Assembly: GCF_024623455.1 (NCBI RefSeq)
Contig: NZ_JANIPJ010000002.1
Span: 62,001 to 126,000 of the forward strand
Length of the DNA: 64,000 nt
Origin: Paenibacillus soyae
GTDB lineage: Bacteria; Bacillota; Bacilli; Paenibacillales; Paenibacillaceae
Direction: 5' to 3'
Shown here: in pieces, positions 41,387 to 49,210 of the stretch
Numbering within the stretch: the stretch's first letter is position 1
How the letters are laid out: every line of letters starts with the position of its first letter
The notes under the pieces: generated by a model
The model's database searches: none
What the model saw: the letters and a program-made list of their open reading frames with translations, nothing else
Told to the model about the DNA's origin: nothing
Made by a program: the position numbers and the translations under genes

Positions 41387-42817
41387 TCAGAATTGGAAGT
41401 ATAAAAATTTGGACACGGACGTCATCTGCGTCAGCGAAACGCCGAGCAGGAACGCCGCCGCGACCGCGTGTCGAATGCCGGGCTGGAAGTCCTGCGTCAT
41501 CTGGGAAGAATTGCGGCCGAAGAAAGCGATGGCCATACCGACGAGAAGCAGCGCGATCGTATACGCGTTGTACGCGGCGAACGTAACCAGCTTGTCCACG
41601 ACGGCAGACACGTCCATGCCCGCGAAATCCGCCCCGCTAACCATCTTGCCCATGACCTGCCAAGCTTCGCTCATCGAATCGGACACGAACAGGATGCGCG
41701 TGCCGATGACGCCCGCGAACGTGAGCGCCCACGCCAGAATGAACGGCAGCTTCAGCTTGTTCCGGTACATGTAGTGGGACATGCATACGAATATACCGTT
41801 GATGAGGCCCCAGACAATGAACTGCCAGCCGGCGCCGTGCCAGAACCCGGATACGAAAAACGTCATCATGACGGAGAAATAGAAGTTAAAGCTGCCGCTT
41901 CCTTTCTTGTAGAAGCTTCGGAAGATGTAGTCCGACAGGAACTTCGACAACGTCATATGCCAGCGCTGCCAATACTCCCGGAAGTTTCTCGCCTTATACG
42001 GAGAGTTGAAGTTATGCGGGAGCCTGATATTGAACAGCAGAGCGAGCCCGAGCGCCATGTCGGCATAGCCCGACAGATCGAAGTAATACGAGATCGTATA
42101 GCCGACCGAGGCGAGCCAGGCGGTCAGCGTATCCCCGGCGCCGGTATTGGCGTAGAAGGCGGCGGCGTAATCCGTCAGAGGATCGGCGAGCATGATTTTT
42201 TTGGCGCAGCCGATGGAGAACAGGAACATCCCCAGCATCAGGTTCGCCCGGTTGAACAGGCGCAGCGAGCGATCCTGGAACTGCGGAATGACATCGCCGT
42301 GATGCACGATCGGACCGACGATCAGCTGCGGGAAAAACGTGATGAACAGCAGAAAGTCGATGATCGGCGTTTCCTTCGTATGGCCCCGGTAGCAATCCAC
42401 CAAGTACGCGATGAGCTGGAACGTGTAGAACGATATGCCGAGCGGCAGCGCGATCTCGAGCAGCGGAAAGCCCTGTCCGCTGATTAGATTAATATTCTCG
42501 ATCGCGAAGTTCGCGTATTTGTAATAGCCGAGAAACCCGACATTAAACAGCAAGCCCGCCGTTAGCAGAAGCCGTTTGGACCAGACGCGTCCATTTCTCC
42601 CAGCGATCACGATAAGCGAGCCAATGGCGAAGTTGAAGAAAACGTCGATTATGAATAGCGTAAAAAAAGTCCCGCTGCCCTGCGCATAGAAATAGAAGGA
42701 AGCAAGGACCAGCCAGAGCTTCGCGTATATTGGATTACGGAGAAACGTCAACAGACGGAATCCGAAAAATACGATCGGCAAAAATACAAAAATAAACGTA
42801 TATGTAGAAAAAATCAA
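41387..42817 (-). CDS. MBOAT family O-acyltransferase (AlgI/DltB-like)
   Basis: A 476-residue polytopic membrane protein of about 11 helices. Family blocks are ALPLGISFYTFQLIAYLVDCYRG, FLLFITFFPQLIVGPI, the AREYWQRWHMTLSKFLSDY-like segment (here NFREYWQRWHMTLSKFLSDY) and the catalytic histidine in FVSGFWHGAGW. Such proteins pass acyl groups across the membrane for polysaccharide O-acetylation or teichoic acid alanylation. No dlt genes are adjacent; the SGNH-like/deacetylase fusion 10 bp downstream is the probable partner. Translation starts at TTG (MIFSTYTF), with AAGG 8 nt upstream. Confidence 0.92.
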   Translation of the reverse strand: MIFSTYTFIFVFLPIVFFGFRLLTFLRNPIYAKLWLVLASFYFYAQGSGTFFTLFIIDVFFNFAIGSLIVIAGRNGRVWSKRLLLTAGLLFNVGFLGYYKYANFAIENINLISGQGFPLLEIALPLGISFYTFQLIAYLVDCYRGHTKETPIIDFLLFITFFPQLIVGPIVHHGDVIPQFQDRSLRLFNRANLMLGMFLFSIGCAKKIMLADPLTDYAAAFYANTGAGDTLTAWLASVGYTISYYFDLSGYADMALGLALLFNIRLPHNFNSPYKARNFREYWQRWHMTLSKFLSDYIFRSFYKKGSGSFNFYFSVMMTFFVSGFWHGAGWQFIVWGLINGIFVCMSHYMYRNKLKLPFILAWALTFAGVIGTRILFVSDSMSEAWQVMGKMVSGADFAGMDVSAVVDKLVTFAAYNAYTIALLLVGMAIAFFGRNSSQMTQDFQPGIRHAVAAAFLLGVSLTQMTSVSKFLYFQF

Positions 42818-42863
42818 CGGTACAACCTTCTTTCGCTACGTTGCATGATGATGATGCTTGACG

Positions 42864-43298
42864 CTAGCCCAGCTTCTTGATCATCCGGACATGCGGAATG
42901 CCGTCCTCCATGAATTCGTCGGAATCGACCGCGTATCCCAGCTTGCCGTAGAAGCCCGCCGCATGCGTCTGGGCATGGAGCTTCGCTTTCGACAGGCCCC
43001 ATTCCTTGGCGACCTCCTCCAGCTCGGCCATGATGGCGGCTCCCGCCTTATGCTTGCGGAACGGCGCAAGCACGCAGATACGCTCGAGCTTGGCGACCCC
43101 CTCCACTTCCCGCACCCTGCCGGCGCCAACCGGTTGTCCATCATAATACACCAAGACGTGCGTTGCAACTTCCTCATGCTCGTCGATCTCGATGTCCGGC
43201 GACACGCCTTGTTCGTTCACGAATACTTCCGTTCGGATGCGATAAGCCTCTTCCCGCTGTTCTCTGTTCTGCACTCTTCCTCTAGTTAGCATGGCCAT
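42864..43298 (-). CDS. GNAT family N-acetyltransferase (YjcF/ElaA-like)
   Basis: A 144-residue acetyltransferase. The N-terminus EEAYRIRTEVFVNEQGVSPDIEID is diagnostic of the YjcF/ElaA branch. The acetyl-CoA loop region reads ERICVLAPFRKHKAGAAIMAE, with the usual Q/R-x-x-G-x-G slightly altered to R-K-H-K-A-G, and the C-terminal AAGFYGKLGYAVDSDEFMED completes the fold. The substrate is unknown. GGGAG lies 6 nt upstream. It is the first gene of a run with the MBOAT and deacetylase genes on the minus strand, 46 bp ahead of the MBOAT start. Confidence 0.9.
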   Translation of the reverse strand: MAMLTRGRVQNREQREEAYRIRTEVFVNEQGVSPDIEIDEHEEVATHVLVYYDGQPVGAGRVREVEGVAKLERICVLAPFRKHKAGAAIMAELEEVAKEWGLSKAKLHAQTHAAGFYGKLGYAVDSDEFMEDGIPHVRMIKKLG

Positions 43299-43467
43299 CT
43301 GCCACTCCCTTCTTGAATTCCTCTTTCATTATAAAGGCTTCGCCGTAAAATGCCAAAAGTCGGCGGCATTCGAGGCGCCGGCGTCCTAACCTTTTTTGCA
43401 TGAAAGTCCTCCAATTAGAGGAATATAATGACACAAAGGGTTTTACAAGGGAGGAATGGAAGAAGCG

Positions 43468-44427
43468 ATGAGCAACTTCTGGGCGCTAGTCAAGAAAGGC
43501 AATACCTCTTCGGCAACCGCGGCTCTGGGCAATACCGGCCTTGCCGTCATTAAGGCGATCGCCGCTTCGGTCAGCGGAAGCGGCACCATGTTCGCGTCCG
43601 CCATGCATTCCGTTGCGGACGCCGTTAATCAAGGGTTCGTCTTTGTCGGAAGCGTGCTAGCGGAGCGACAGCCGACGAAACGGTTCCCTACCGGCTTCGG
43701 GCGAGTCGTCAATCTCTTCTGCATGATCGCGGTTATCGTCGTCACGATCATGGCATACGAGACGTTCCATAAAGGAATCAAGCTTCTCAAGCATCCCGAG
43801 GACGCCAGCAACTTTTGGCTCAACTTTGGCGTTCTCCTCGTCGCGATCGTAATCGATGGATCCATCTTGATCAAAGCGATGAAGGAGATTGTGAAGGAGA
43901 CGCGATCGGACGCCAAGGGCATCGGCATCATCTCTTCGGCTATACGAAATGCGGGAAGGGCAGCCCCTCCGACGAGACTCGTGTTCTACGAGGACGTGGT
44001 CGCGACTCTCGGTCAAGTGTTCGCGCTTGTCGCCGTTATTCTGGCCGAGTTCACAAGCTTCAAGCTAATGGACGGTATCGCCACGATTCTCATCTCGTTT
44101 CTAATGATCGGCGTTGCTTATAAGGTCGGTTACGACAATATGGTCGGACTAATCGGCGTTGCCGCTCCAAAGGACGTAGAGGACAGGATCGGGCAAATCA
44201 TTTTCGGCATCCCGGAAGTGACGGATATCCAGAAGATGCGGATCGTTCAGGAAGGACGCCGTTATCATGTCGAAGCCTACATCGAGCTGAAGAAGAACCT
44301 TACCTTGGCCGAAGCGACCGCAATTAAAGACCGGATTACCGAAGCGCTTCTCAAAGATTACGATGTTTCGGACGTCACTTTAGGCATTCTGGACGATAAC
44401 GGCGAGGTCACGTGGCAGCGCGCATAA
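43468..44427 (+). CDS. Cation diffusion facilitator family transporter
   Basis: A 319-residue CDF-type divalent-metal/proton antiporter exporting ions such as Zn2+, Mn2+ or Fe2+. The first helices contain NTGLAVIKAIAASVSGSGTM and the metal-site pattern HSVADAVNQGF (H-x3-D); a second site pattern (FYEDVVATLGQVFALVAV, with E-D) follows. A C-terminal cytoplasmic domain (residues about 230-319) with KDVEDRIGQII and RYHVEAYIEL dimerises on metal binding. I start at the ATG at 43468 (MSNFWALV); the ATG at 43456 abuts GGGAGG. A TATAAT lies at 43424-43429. The metal cannot be told from sequence. Confidence 0.9.
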   Translation: MSNFWALVKKGNTSSATAALGNTGLAVIKAIAASVSGSGTMFASAMHSVADAVNQGFVFVGSVLAERQPTKRFPTGFGRVVNLFCMIAVIVVTIMAYETFHKGIKLLKHPEDASNFWLNFGVLLVAIVIDGSILIKAMKEIVKETRSDAKGIGIISSAIRNAGRAAPPTRLVFYEDVVATLGQVFALVAVILAEFTSFKLMDGIATILISFLMIGVAYKVGYDNMVGLIGVAAPKDVEDRIGQIIFGIPEVTDIQKMRIVQEGRRYHVEAYIELKKNLTLAEATAIKDRITEALLKDYDVSDVTLGILDDNGEVTWQRA

Positions 44428-44457
44428 CATAAACACTACGGTTCGCGGTGGATAACC

Positions 44458-44497
44458 ACCCGCAGCTTCTGCCGCTTGGGCAAGAGCTGCGGGTTTT
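44458..44497 (+). terminator. Intrinsic terminator of the CDF gene
   Basis: CCCGCAGCT-TCT ... AGAGCTGCGGG stem followed by TTTTT, 31 bp after the stop codon at 44427. Confidence 0.88.
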
Positions 44498-44503
44498 TGC
44501 AAA

Positions 44504-44564
44504 TTGACAATAATCTCCCTCCGGCTCTATAATGACTCTAGCCATTCATTGATAATCATTTTCA
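44504..44564 (+). promoter_or_regulatory. SigA promoter with Fur box
   Basis: TTGACA (44504-44509), 18-bp spacer, TATAAT (44528-44533). Downstream, TGATAATCATTTTCA at 44550-44564 matches the 15-bp Fur consensus TGATAATNATTATCA with one mismatch. Iron-bound Fur here would block the fhuF-like gene and the overlapping channel gene. Confidence 0.82.
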
Positions 44565-44585
44565 CATAATCGGAGGAGGCTTCCT

Positions 44586-45386
44586 ATGTCACAGGAGCTT
44601 GATTTCACGTTGATCAAAACGTATTACCACATTTCTCCGGAAGGCGCGGACGAACCCTTATACGAGCTGCCTGCAACCCGGCTGCTCGAACGTCCCAAAG
44701 CGGTCGAAACGCTCAAGGAAGTTGGCAGGCTCTGGAAAGCGACTAGCATGGAATTGCCTTCTTCGTTCACCGGCGTCACCTTCTTTAACCTCGGCCTGAT
44801 GAACATGCTGTTCACCGCGCAGAACAACGTCTTTCTCCGCCTTCCGCTTGACAAGCTGACCCTGCAGCTCGAATGGCATCATGATCATGTGCATATCGGC
44901 TACCGTATTGCCGAGCTGGACGCGGTCCCGGTTCCCGAACAGCCCGCGCTGCGGGAAGCGGCTCTTAAGGAGCTGTGGACGGAATTTATCCAAGAGACCG
45001 CCATTCCCGGCATCGAGGCGATCGCCGAAGCCGGCGGGGTCAAGCCGGATCTTATATGGAACCAATTCGGGGCTCAGATTCATTCGGTATTCGGCTATAT
45101 CAGGCAAGACCTCGATATCCCGGGATTACCCGATCAAGTAGAGGCCGATTTCCGATATATCGAAGCGCTTCCCGCCGAGTTGTTCGGCCGCAGACGCAAT
45201 CCATACGTCCACAAACCCCGTTATATCGATAATCCTTGGTCTCCGCCGAACGGTACCTACATCCTGCGATCCTCCTGCTGCATGTATGACCGCAGAGAGA
45301 ACGGCGAGAAATGCTATAACTGTCCGCAAATGCTGCCGGAGGAACGCGATGCGCGCCGCCAGCAAATATTGGCAGGCCAATCCTAA
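44586..45386 (+). CDS. FhuF-like siderophore ferric-iron reductase
   Basis: A 266-residue protein whose C-terminus carries the FhuF [2Fe-2S] motif C-C-x10-C-x2-C (SCCMYDRR ... EKCYNCP at about residues 237-252). FhuF proteins reduce ferric siderophore in the cytoplasm to release Fe2+. The middle part (MNMLFTAQNNVFLRLPLDKL; GAQIHSVFGYI) matches the FhuF/IucA-C-terminal-like fold. The promoter bears a Fur box, so it should be expressed under iron limitation. GGAGG lies upstream of the ATG. Its stop overlaps the next gene's start by one base (TAATG). No siderophore importer genes lie within the window. Confidence 0.86.
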   Translation: MSQELDFTLIKTYYHISPEGADEPLYELPATRLLERPKAVETLKEVGRLWKATSMELPSSFTGVTFFNLGLMNMLFTAQNNVFLRLPLDKLTLQLEWHHDHVHIGYRIAELDAVPVPEQPALREAALKELWTEFIQETAIPGIEAIAEAGGVKPDLIWNQFGAQIHSVFGYIRQDLDIPGLPDQVEADFRYIEALPAELFGRRRNPYVHKPRYIDNPWSPPNGTYILRSSCCMYDRRENGEKCYNCPQMLPEERDARRQQILAGQS

Positions 45387-46588
45387 TGCGGGAGAAGATA
45401 AAGCTGATGCTGATCCGTTCGGCGGCCGCGCTGCTAGCAGGCGCGGCCGCTGGCTCGGCATCGGCGTTTTTTCTTATAAGCCTAGCCTATGTAACCCGCT
45501 TGCAGACCTCGCATTTATGGCTATTATGGCTTCTTCCTTTCGGGGGCGCTCTTGTGAGCGCAGTTTACGCCAAATACGGGAAAGAAACGTCGCGCGGCAA
45601 TAACCTCGTACTGGAACAAGCGCATAGCGGCGACGGCAGGATCCCGCTTCGCATGGCTCCGCTCGTCCTGTTCGGTACGCTGGTCACCCATTTGTTCGGC
45701 GGCTCGGCCGGTCGCGAAGGGACGGCGGTCCAGATGGGCGGGAGTTTAGCTTCCGGACTCGGCACTCTGTTCAAGCCAGCTCCCGACAACCGCCGCTTCC
45801 TCGCGCTCTGCGGCATTAGCGCCGGCTTCGGCTCCGTCTTCGGCACCCCGCTGGCGGGTGCGCTGTTCGCTATCGAGGCCGGGGCCAACCGCAAGTCGCG
45901 CCTTGAGGCCTTGCTTCCCTGTCTCGTCGCCGGATACGCCGGCCATTACGTCACACTGGCATGGGGGGCCCGGCATTCGCATTATGATATAGGTCCCGTT
46001 CCCGGCTTCGATGCGATTGTACTCTTGAAGGTGTGCGCCGCGTCCGTCGCGTTCGGTCTGGCCGCCATGCTGTTCGTTCGTTCGACAAGCATGCTCAAAA
46101 AGCTGTTCGCCGAGAGAGTGAAGCACCCTGCTCTGCGCAGCTTTGTGGGCGGACTTATCGTGATCGGTCTCGTATGGGTCACGGGAAGCCGCGATTATTT
46201 GGGACTAAGCCTTCCATTGATCGAACAAGCTTTCCAGGAGCCGCTGGCGCCGTCCGTATTCCTGCTCAAGACTTTGTTCACTGCCGTCACGCTGGGATCC
46301 GGATTTCTCGGCGGGGAAGTTACGCCTCTATTCGTCATCGGCTCGACGCTCGGAAGCGCGTTATCCGGCTTCCTGTCCATGCCCGCGCCATTCCTTGCGG
46401 CTCTGGGGCTAGCCGCGGTCTTTGGCGCCGCCTCCAAAACGCCGATTGCCTGCGCGGCGCTCGGTCTCGAGCTGTTCGGCATCGACGGCTTCCTTTATTT
46501 GGCGGCGGCTTGTCTGATCAGCTGCCTCGTATCGGGACGTTCGGGCATCTATGAATCCCATGTCCGCCTCTATGTGCCGAAGCGCTGA
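45386..46588 (+). CDS. CLC-family channel/antiporter, CLC-F (fluoride) type candidate
   Basis: A 400-residue polytopic CLC protein. The filter region reads SRGNNLVLEQ and GGSAGREGTAVQMGGSLA: the gating glutamate motif is G-R-E-G-T, and the usual G-S-G-I-P is replaced by G-N-N-L, which recalls the fluoride-exporting CLC-F group. Other CLC blocks are GFGSVFGTPLAGALFAIEAG and GGEVTPLFVIGSTLGSALSG. It would export F- against protons, or chloride if the subgroup call is wrong. It begins in TAATG shared with the FhuF-like gene, so it is translationally coupled and probably under Fur. I saw no fluoride riboswitch. It overlaps the convergent radical SAM gene by 19 bp. Confidence 0.85.
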   Translation: MREKIKLMLIRSAAALLAGAAAGSASAFFLISLAYVTRLQTSHLWLLWLLPFGGALVSAVYAKYGKETSRGNNLVLEQAHSGDGRIPLRMAPLVLFGTLVTHLFGGSAGREGTAVQMGGSLASGLGTLFKPAPDNRRFLALCGISAGFGSVFGTPLAGALFAIEAGANRKSRLEALLPCLVAGYAGHYVTLAWGARHSHYDIGPVPGFDAIVLLKVCAASVAFGLAAMLFVRSTSMLKKLFAERVKHPALRSFVGGLIVIGLVWVTGSRDYLGLSLPLIEQAFQEPLAPSVFLLKTLFTAVTLGSGFLGGEVTPLFVIGSTLGSALSGFLSMPAPFLAALGLAAVFGAASKTPIACAALGLELFGIDGFLYLAAACLISCLVSGRSGIYESHVRLYVPKR

Positions 46589-47448
46589 CGATAACCGCAC
46601 TTGCGGCAAAGCTCCTCGACGGCTTCCCTTCGGGAGAAGCCGTCGTAGATGCGGGTCGCCCGTTCTCCGTCGACGATTTCGGCGAACGGCTTCTCGTGGA
46701 TATTACCGAGGTTCAGCACCCCTTCCCCATCAAGACAGCAAGGAATAACCGTGCCGTCGATAAGAACGCCCGCCTGATTGCGAAGCGCGTGACAGAAGCC
46801 TCTTCCGTCATCCTCGGGCTCCTTCAGGTCGGGCCACTTAAACTCCGGATCTTGATTCAAGTAAATTCGCTCCGCGATTTTCACGCCGGTCCCCGGCTTG
46901 AACTTCTCTTCGATCTTGTAATCCAAGCCGTAGGCCGCTTCGATCATCGCGAGCAACTCGCGGTTTTTTTCTTTCTTCTGATTGACGTCGTTATCCATCT
47001 CCAGATTCCATAGACGATAAGAAATGATCACGTCGCTGCTTGCCGTCGCTTCCTTCACGAAGTCGAGAATTTCGGCCAAGTATCCCGCCTTATCCTGCGA
47101 ACCGGGATGCCCGTCAAAGCTGTGCAGCGAGAAATTGATCTGCCGGAGCGCCGGCTTGCCGAGCAGCTTCCGTCTGTTTTTCGTAATTAAGGTTCCGTTC
47201 GTCGTAATGTTGACCTTAAAGCCCTTCTCGTGAGCGATATCGAGCAGCTGGTCGATCTTCGGATGAAGCAGCGGTTCGCCTTTGACGTGGAAATAGATAT
47301 AGTCGGTGAACGGCTTGATCTGATCCAGCGTTTTGGTGAAATCGTCTATCGACACGAAACCTTTGGCCCGCTGGGTCGGAGGGCAAAAATAACAGGATAA
47401 ATTGCATATGCTCGTGGTTTCGATATAAAACTTTTTAAACCTTTTCAT
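46570..47448 (-). CDS. Radical SAM/SPASM protein
   Basis: A 292-residue radical SAM enzyme. The cluster-binding motif is CNLSCYFC (Cys15, Cys19, Cys22; C-x3-C-x2-C), followed by GEPLLHP (SAM contact) and VNITTNGTL. C-terminal cysteines in GFCHALRNQAG, VIPCCLDGEG and LCRKCGY indicate a SPASM-type domain binding one or two further Fe-S clusters. Such enzymes modify peptides, sugars or proteins by radical chemistry. There is no precursor peptide gene beside it that I could see. GGAG lies before the ATG. It lies 26 bp downstream of the DCC-family thiol oxidoreductase gene. Confidence 0.87.
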   Translation of the reverse strand: MKRFKKFYIETTSICNLSCYFCPPTQRAKGFVSIDDFTKTLDQIKPFTDYIYFHVKGEPLLHPKIDQLLDIAHEKGFKVNITTNGTLITKNRRKLLGKPALRQINFSLHSFDGHPGSQDKAGYLAEILDFVKEATASSDVIISYRLWNLEMDNDVNQKKEKNRELLAMIEAAYGLDYKIEEKFKPGTGVKIAERIYLNQDPEFKWPDLKEPEDDGRGFCHALRNQAGVLIDGTVIPCCLDGEGVLNLGNIHEKPFAEIVDGERATRIYDGFSRREAVEELCRKCGYRQRFGT

Positions 47449-47474
47449 TGGTCAACGCTCCAAATAGGATGAAT

Positions 47475-47915
47475 TCATGGATGACTGCCCATCCCGTCCT
47501 TCAGGAATCGGGACATGATATCCGGGGTGGGCATCAGGCAGACGTCGGAACGTCCGAACCACCGGTATCGGTTTTTCGCGATGAAGCGATAAGCCGCATC
47601 CCGGATTGGCGATGGGATGACGATTAAGCCGTACAAGGCGCTTCTCCAGCCTCCAAGCCCTTTCATGACGCGCAGGGCGGCCCCTGACTTCGTGTAATAC
47701 CGGCCGTTCTCTATAAGAATGAACGAATCCCAGTCGGCTTCGCTAAATCCGCCCTGGGATAACAGCCTCTTGCCTGCGGCAGACTGCAGGGCCGCGAAGG
47801 AGAAGCGCCGTTTCTGGTCATGCTTCACAACGTAACGGGTGATATTCTGGCATAGATGACAGACGCCGTCAATGAGAAGGATCGATTCTCGTTTCTCCGC
47901 TTCATTCCTAACCAT
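47475..47915 (-). CDS. DCC-family thiol-disulfide oxidoreductase-like protein
   Basis: A protein of about 146 residues of the DCC1-like (DUF393) family, recognised by ILLIDGVCHLCQNITRYVVKHD with a C-x-x-C pair, FSFAALQSAAGKRLL and the C-terminal YRFIAKNRYRWFGRSDVCLMP. The family is predicted to be thioredoxin-like. The start is uncertain: the ATG at 47915 is nearest the family start but has only a weak GAGCGG; a frame to 47954 is also open. It precedes the radical SAM gene by 26 bp on the same strand, and a divergent guanidine riboswitch transcript begins upstream. Confidence 0.83.
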   Translation of the reverse strand: MVRNEAEKRESILLIDGVCHLCQNITRYVVKHDQKRRFSFAALQSAAGKRLLSQGGFSEADWDSFILIENGRYYTKSGAALRVMKGLGGWRSALYGLIVIPSPIRDAAYRFIAKNRYRWFGRSDVCLMPTPDIMSRFLKDGMGSHP

Positions 47916-47986
47916 TCCGCTCGCCAGCCTTTCATACCTCCAATGTTCTACCATCCTATCCTACCATAGTCGGGCCCGCATTGCAC

Positions 47987-48016
47987 TTGACCCTGATCTC
48001 GAATGTGTACTATAAT
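47987..48016 (+). promoter_or_regulatory. SigA promoter of the guanidine-riboswitch operon
   Basis: TTGACC (47987-47992), 18-bp spacer and TATAAT (48011-48016), about 25 bp before the riboswitch aptamer. Confidence 0.75.
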
Positions 48017-48035
48017 CAAACGAATTGAATAAGAA

Positions 48036-48165
48036 CGGTCTTCTAGGGTTCCGCGGCGATTGCCGGTCTGGTCCGAGGGAAGGCACGCGGCATGAAGCCG
48101 CGGACACACGGAGGGACAAAAGCCCGGGAGATCATCATCAGATGCTTCCAGGGCTTTTTTATTTG
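48036..48165 (+). promoter_or_regulatory. Guanidine-I (ykkC) riboswitch with terminator
   Basis: The conserved blocks of the guanidine-I aptamer are all readable: CTAGGGTTCCG, GGTCTGGTCCGAGGG, and ACACACGGAGGGACAAAAG followed by CCCGGGAGA. The last block is also the 5' half of an intrinsic terminator (AAAGCCCGGGA ... TCCAGGGCTTTTTT, 48117-48161). Guanidinium binding should stop the terminator and let RNA polymerase reach the two SMR genes. Confidence 0.93.
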
Positions 48166-48202
48166 CGTCCTTCCAAACCGTGCAGAGAAGGAGAGTATAG
48201 AT

Positions 48203-48577
48203 TTGACATCCAGCCAGAACAAATATTGGCTGCTGATCCTAGCGGCAGCCGCTTTCGAGGTGACCTGGGTCTCCGGATTGAAGCATGCGGATAATCCCAT
48301 CTTCTGGTCGGTTACGATTGCGGCGATTATCATAAGCTTCGCGTTGCTGTTGTATTCGGCCAAGAAGCTGCCGACAAGCACGGCGTATGCCGTCTTTGTC
48401 GGTCTGGGTACAGCAGGCACCGTCATTGTGGAGATGACCGTATTCCGCGAGCCTTTCAGCTGGACCAAAGTGCTGCTGATCGCCATACTGTTGATCGGCA
48501 TTCTAGGGTTGAAGCTTGTGACGTCAGAATCGGAGTCGAAAAGGGACTTACAACAACAAGGCGGTGAGAAGCAATGA
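48203..48577 (+). CDS. SMR guanidinium exporter subunit (YkkC-like)
   Basis: A 124-residue small multidrug resistance protein with four helices: residues about 8-26, 32-53, 58-80 and 86-105. The SMR active glutamate is in WLLILAAAAFEVTWVSGLK, and the loop KLPTSTAYAVFVGLGTAG is the signature of the family. It begins with TTG (MTSSQNKY) behind GGAG 8 nt upstream; longer frames run back into the terminator. It overlaps the second SMR gene by 4 bp, implying a 1:1 heterodimer in which the subunits take opposite topology. Control by a guanidine-I riboswitch makes guanidinium the expected substrate. Confidence 0.9.
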   Translation: MTSSQNKYWLLILAAAAFEVTWVSGLKHADNPIFWSVTIAAIIISFALLLYSAKKLPTSTAYAVFVGLGTAGTVIVEMTVFREPFSWTKVLLIAILLIGILGLKLVTSESESKRDLQQQGGEKQ

Positions 48578-48888
48578 GCTGGTTTTTTGTCGTTTTGGCC
48601 GGTTTATTCGAAGTCGTAGGCGTCGCGGGGATGGCCCGTTTTAACGAGAAGGCCTCATTTCTTAACTTTCTTATGCTGGGCGGCGGATTTCTCACCAGCT
48701 TCATTCTCCTATCTCTGAGCATGGAGCACCTGGCGATGGGAACGGCATACGCGGTATGGACCGGCATCGGCACGGTAGGCAGCGCGATTATCGGCATCGT
48801 GTTTTTCAAGGAGTCGAAGAGCTTCCTCCGTTTATTTTTTATCGTGCTCGTGCTCGGAGCCGTGATCGGACTTAAGCTAGTTAAATAG
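48574..48888 (+). CDS. SMR guanidinium exporter subunit (YkkD/SugE-like)
   Basis: A 104-residue four-helix SMR protein. It opens SWFFVVLAGLFEVVGVAGMA with the essential glutamate, and the central LAMGTAYAVWTGIGTVGSA is the Gdx/SugE-type signature. It lacks the charged C-terminal tail of its partner at 48203-48577. The start codon overlaps the partner stop (ATGA), with GGTGAGAAGC upstream. Together the pair should swap protons for guanidinium across the cytoplasmic membrane. A bidirectional terminator follows within 20 bp. Confidence 0.91.
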   Translation: MSWFFVVLAGLFEVVGVAGMARFNEKASFLNFLMLGGGFLTSFILLSLSMEHLAMGTAYAVWTGIGTVGSAIIGIVFFKESKSFLRLFFIVLVLGAVIGLKLVK

Positions 48889-48906
48889 AACCGTCCTTCG
48901 GGACAT

Positions 48907-48957
48907 GAAAAAGGCTGCTTACCGTCGCGAATCGCGTTACGGTTAGCAGCCTTTTGG
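48907..48957. terminator. Bidirectional intrinsic terminator
   Basis: AAAAAGGCTGCT-t-ACCGT ... ACGGT-t-AGCAGCCTTTT stem between the convergent SMR and YdjO-like genes. Confidence 0.88.
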
Positions 48958-48964
48958 CGTTGAA

Positions 48965-49183
48965 TTAGAATAACGATTTGGGCTTGCGCGGCTGAGACTT
49001 CGCTTTCTTTTGAACGGGCGGCAAATGTCTCATGCTTCGGTGCATGGGACCTTTGCAGATGGGACATTGCTGCTCGGTTGCGGCGGCGAATTCATCTCTG
49101 ACCCAGGCCTTGCACTCCGCGTTTTTGCATTTCCAAATTTTTGTCGGCTTTAAATTATCTTTTGCGTCGTCGCTTGAAGTCAC
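48965..49183 (-). CDS. YdjO-family zinc-ribbon small protein
   Basis: A 72-residue basic protein of the YdjO (cold-inducible) family. It carries two cysteine pairs, WKCKNAECKAW and QQCPICKGPM, likely to hold a zinc, and a Lys/Arg/Pro-rich tail (VQKKAKSQPRKPKS). It could bind nucleic acid; the family has no defined function. It starts with GTG with AAAGGA 11 nt upstream, in front of the shared terminator. It is monocistronic; the lactonase gene upstream ends 27 bp away on the same strand, so co-transcription is possible. Confidence 0.82.
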   Translation of the reverse strand: MTSSDDAKDNLKPTKIWKCKNAECKAWVRDEFAAATEQQCPICKGPMHRSMRHLPPVQKKAKSQPRKPKSLF

Positions 49184-49210
49184 GTATGGATTAGTCCTTT
49201 CATTTGTAAG

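Noticed and set aside
39203..41404. A 733-codon open frame on the plus strand opposite the deacetylase fusion
   Set aside because: Very long but strictly antisense to a well-supported gene, with His/Arg/Val-rich low-complexity translation and no start signals.
45387..46588. Fluoride (crcB) riboswitch expected ahead of a CLC-F-like gene
   Set aside because: The gene start overlaps the FhuF-like stop codon and no crcB-type motif is visible in the 44428-44585 leader, which instead carries a Fur box.
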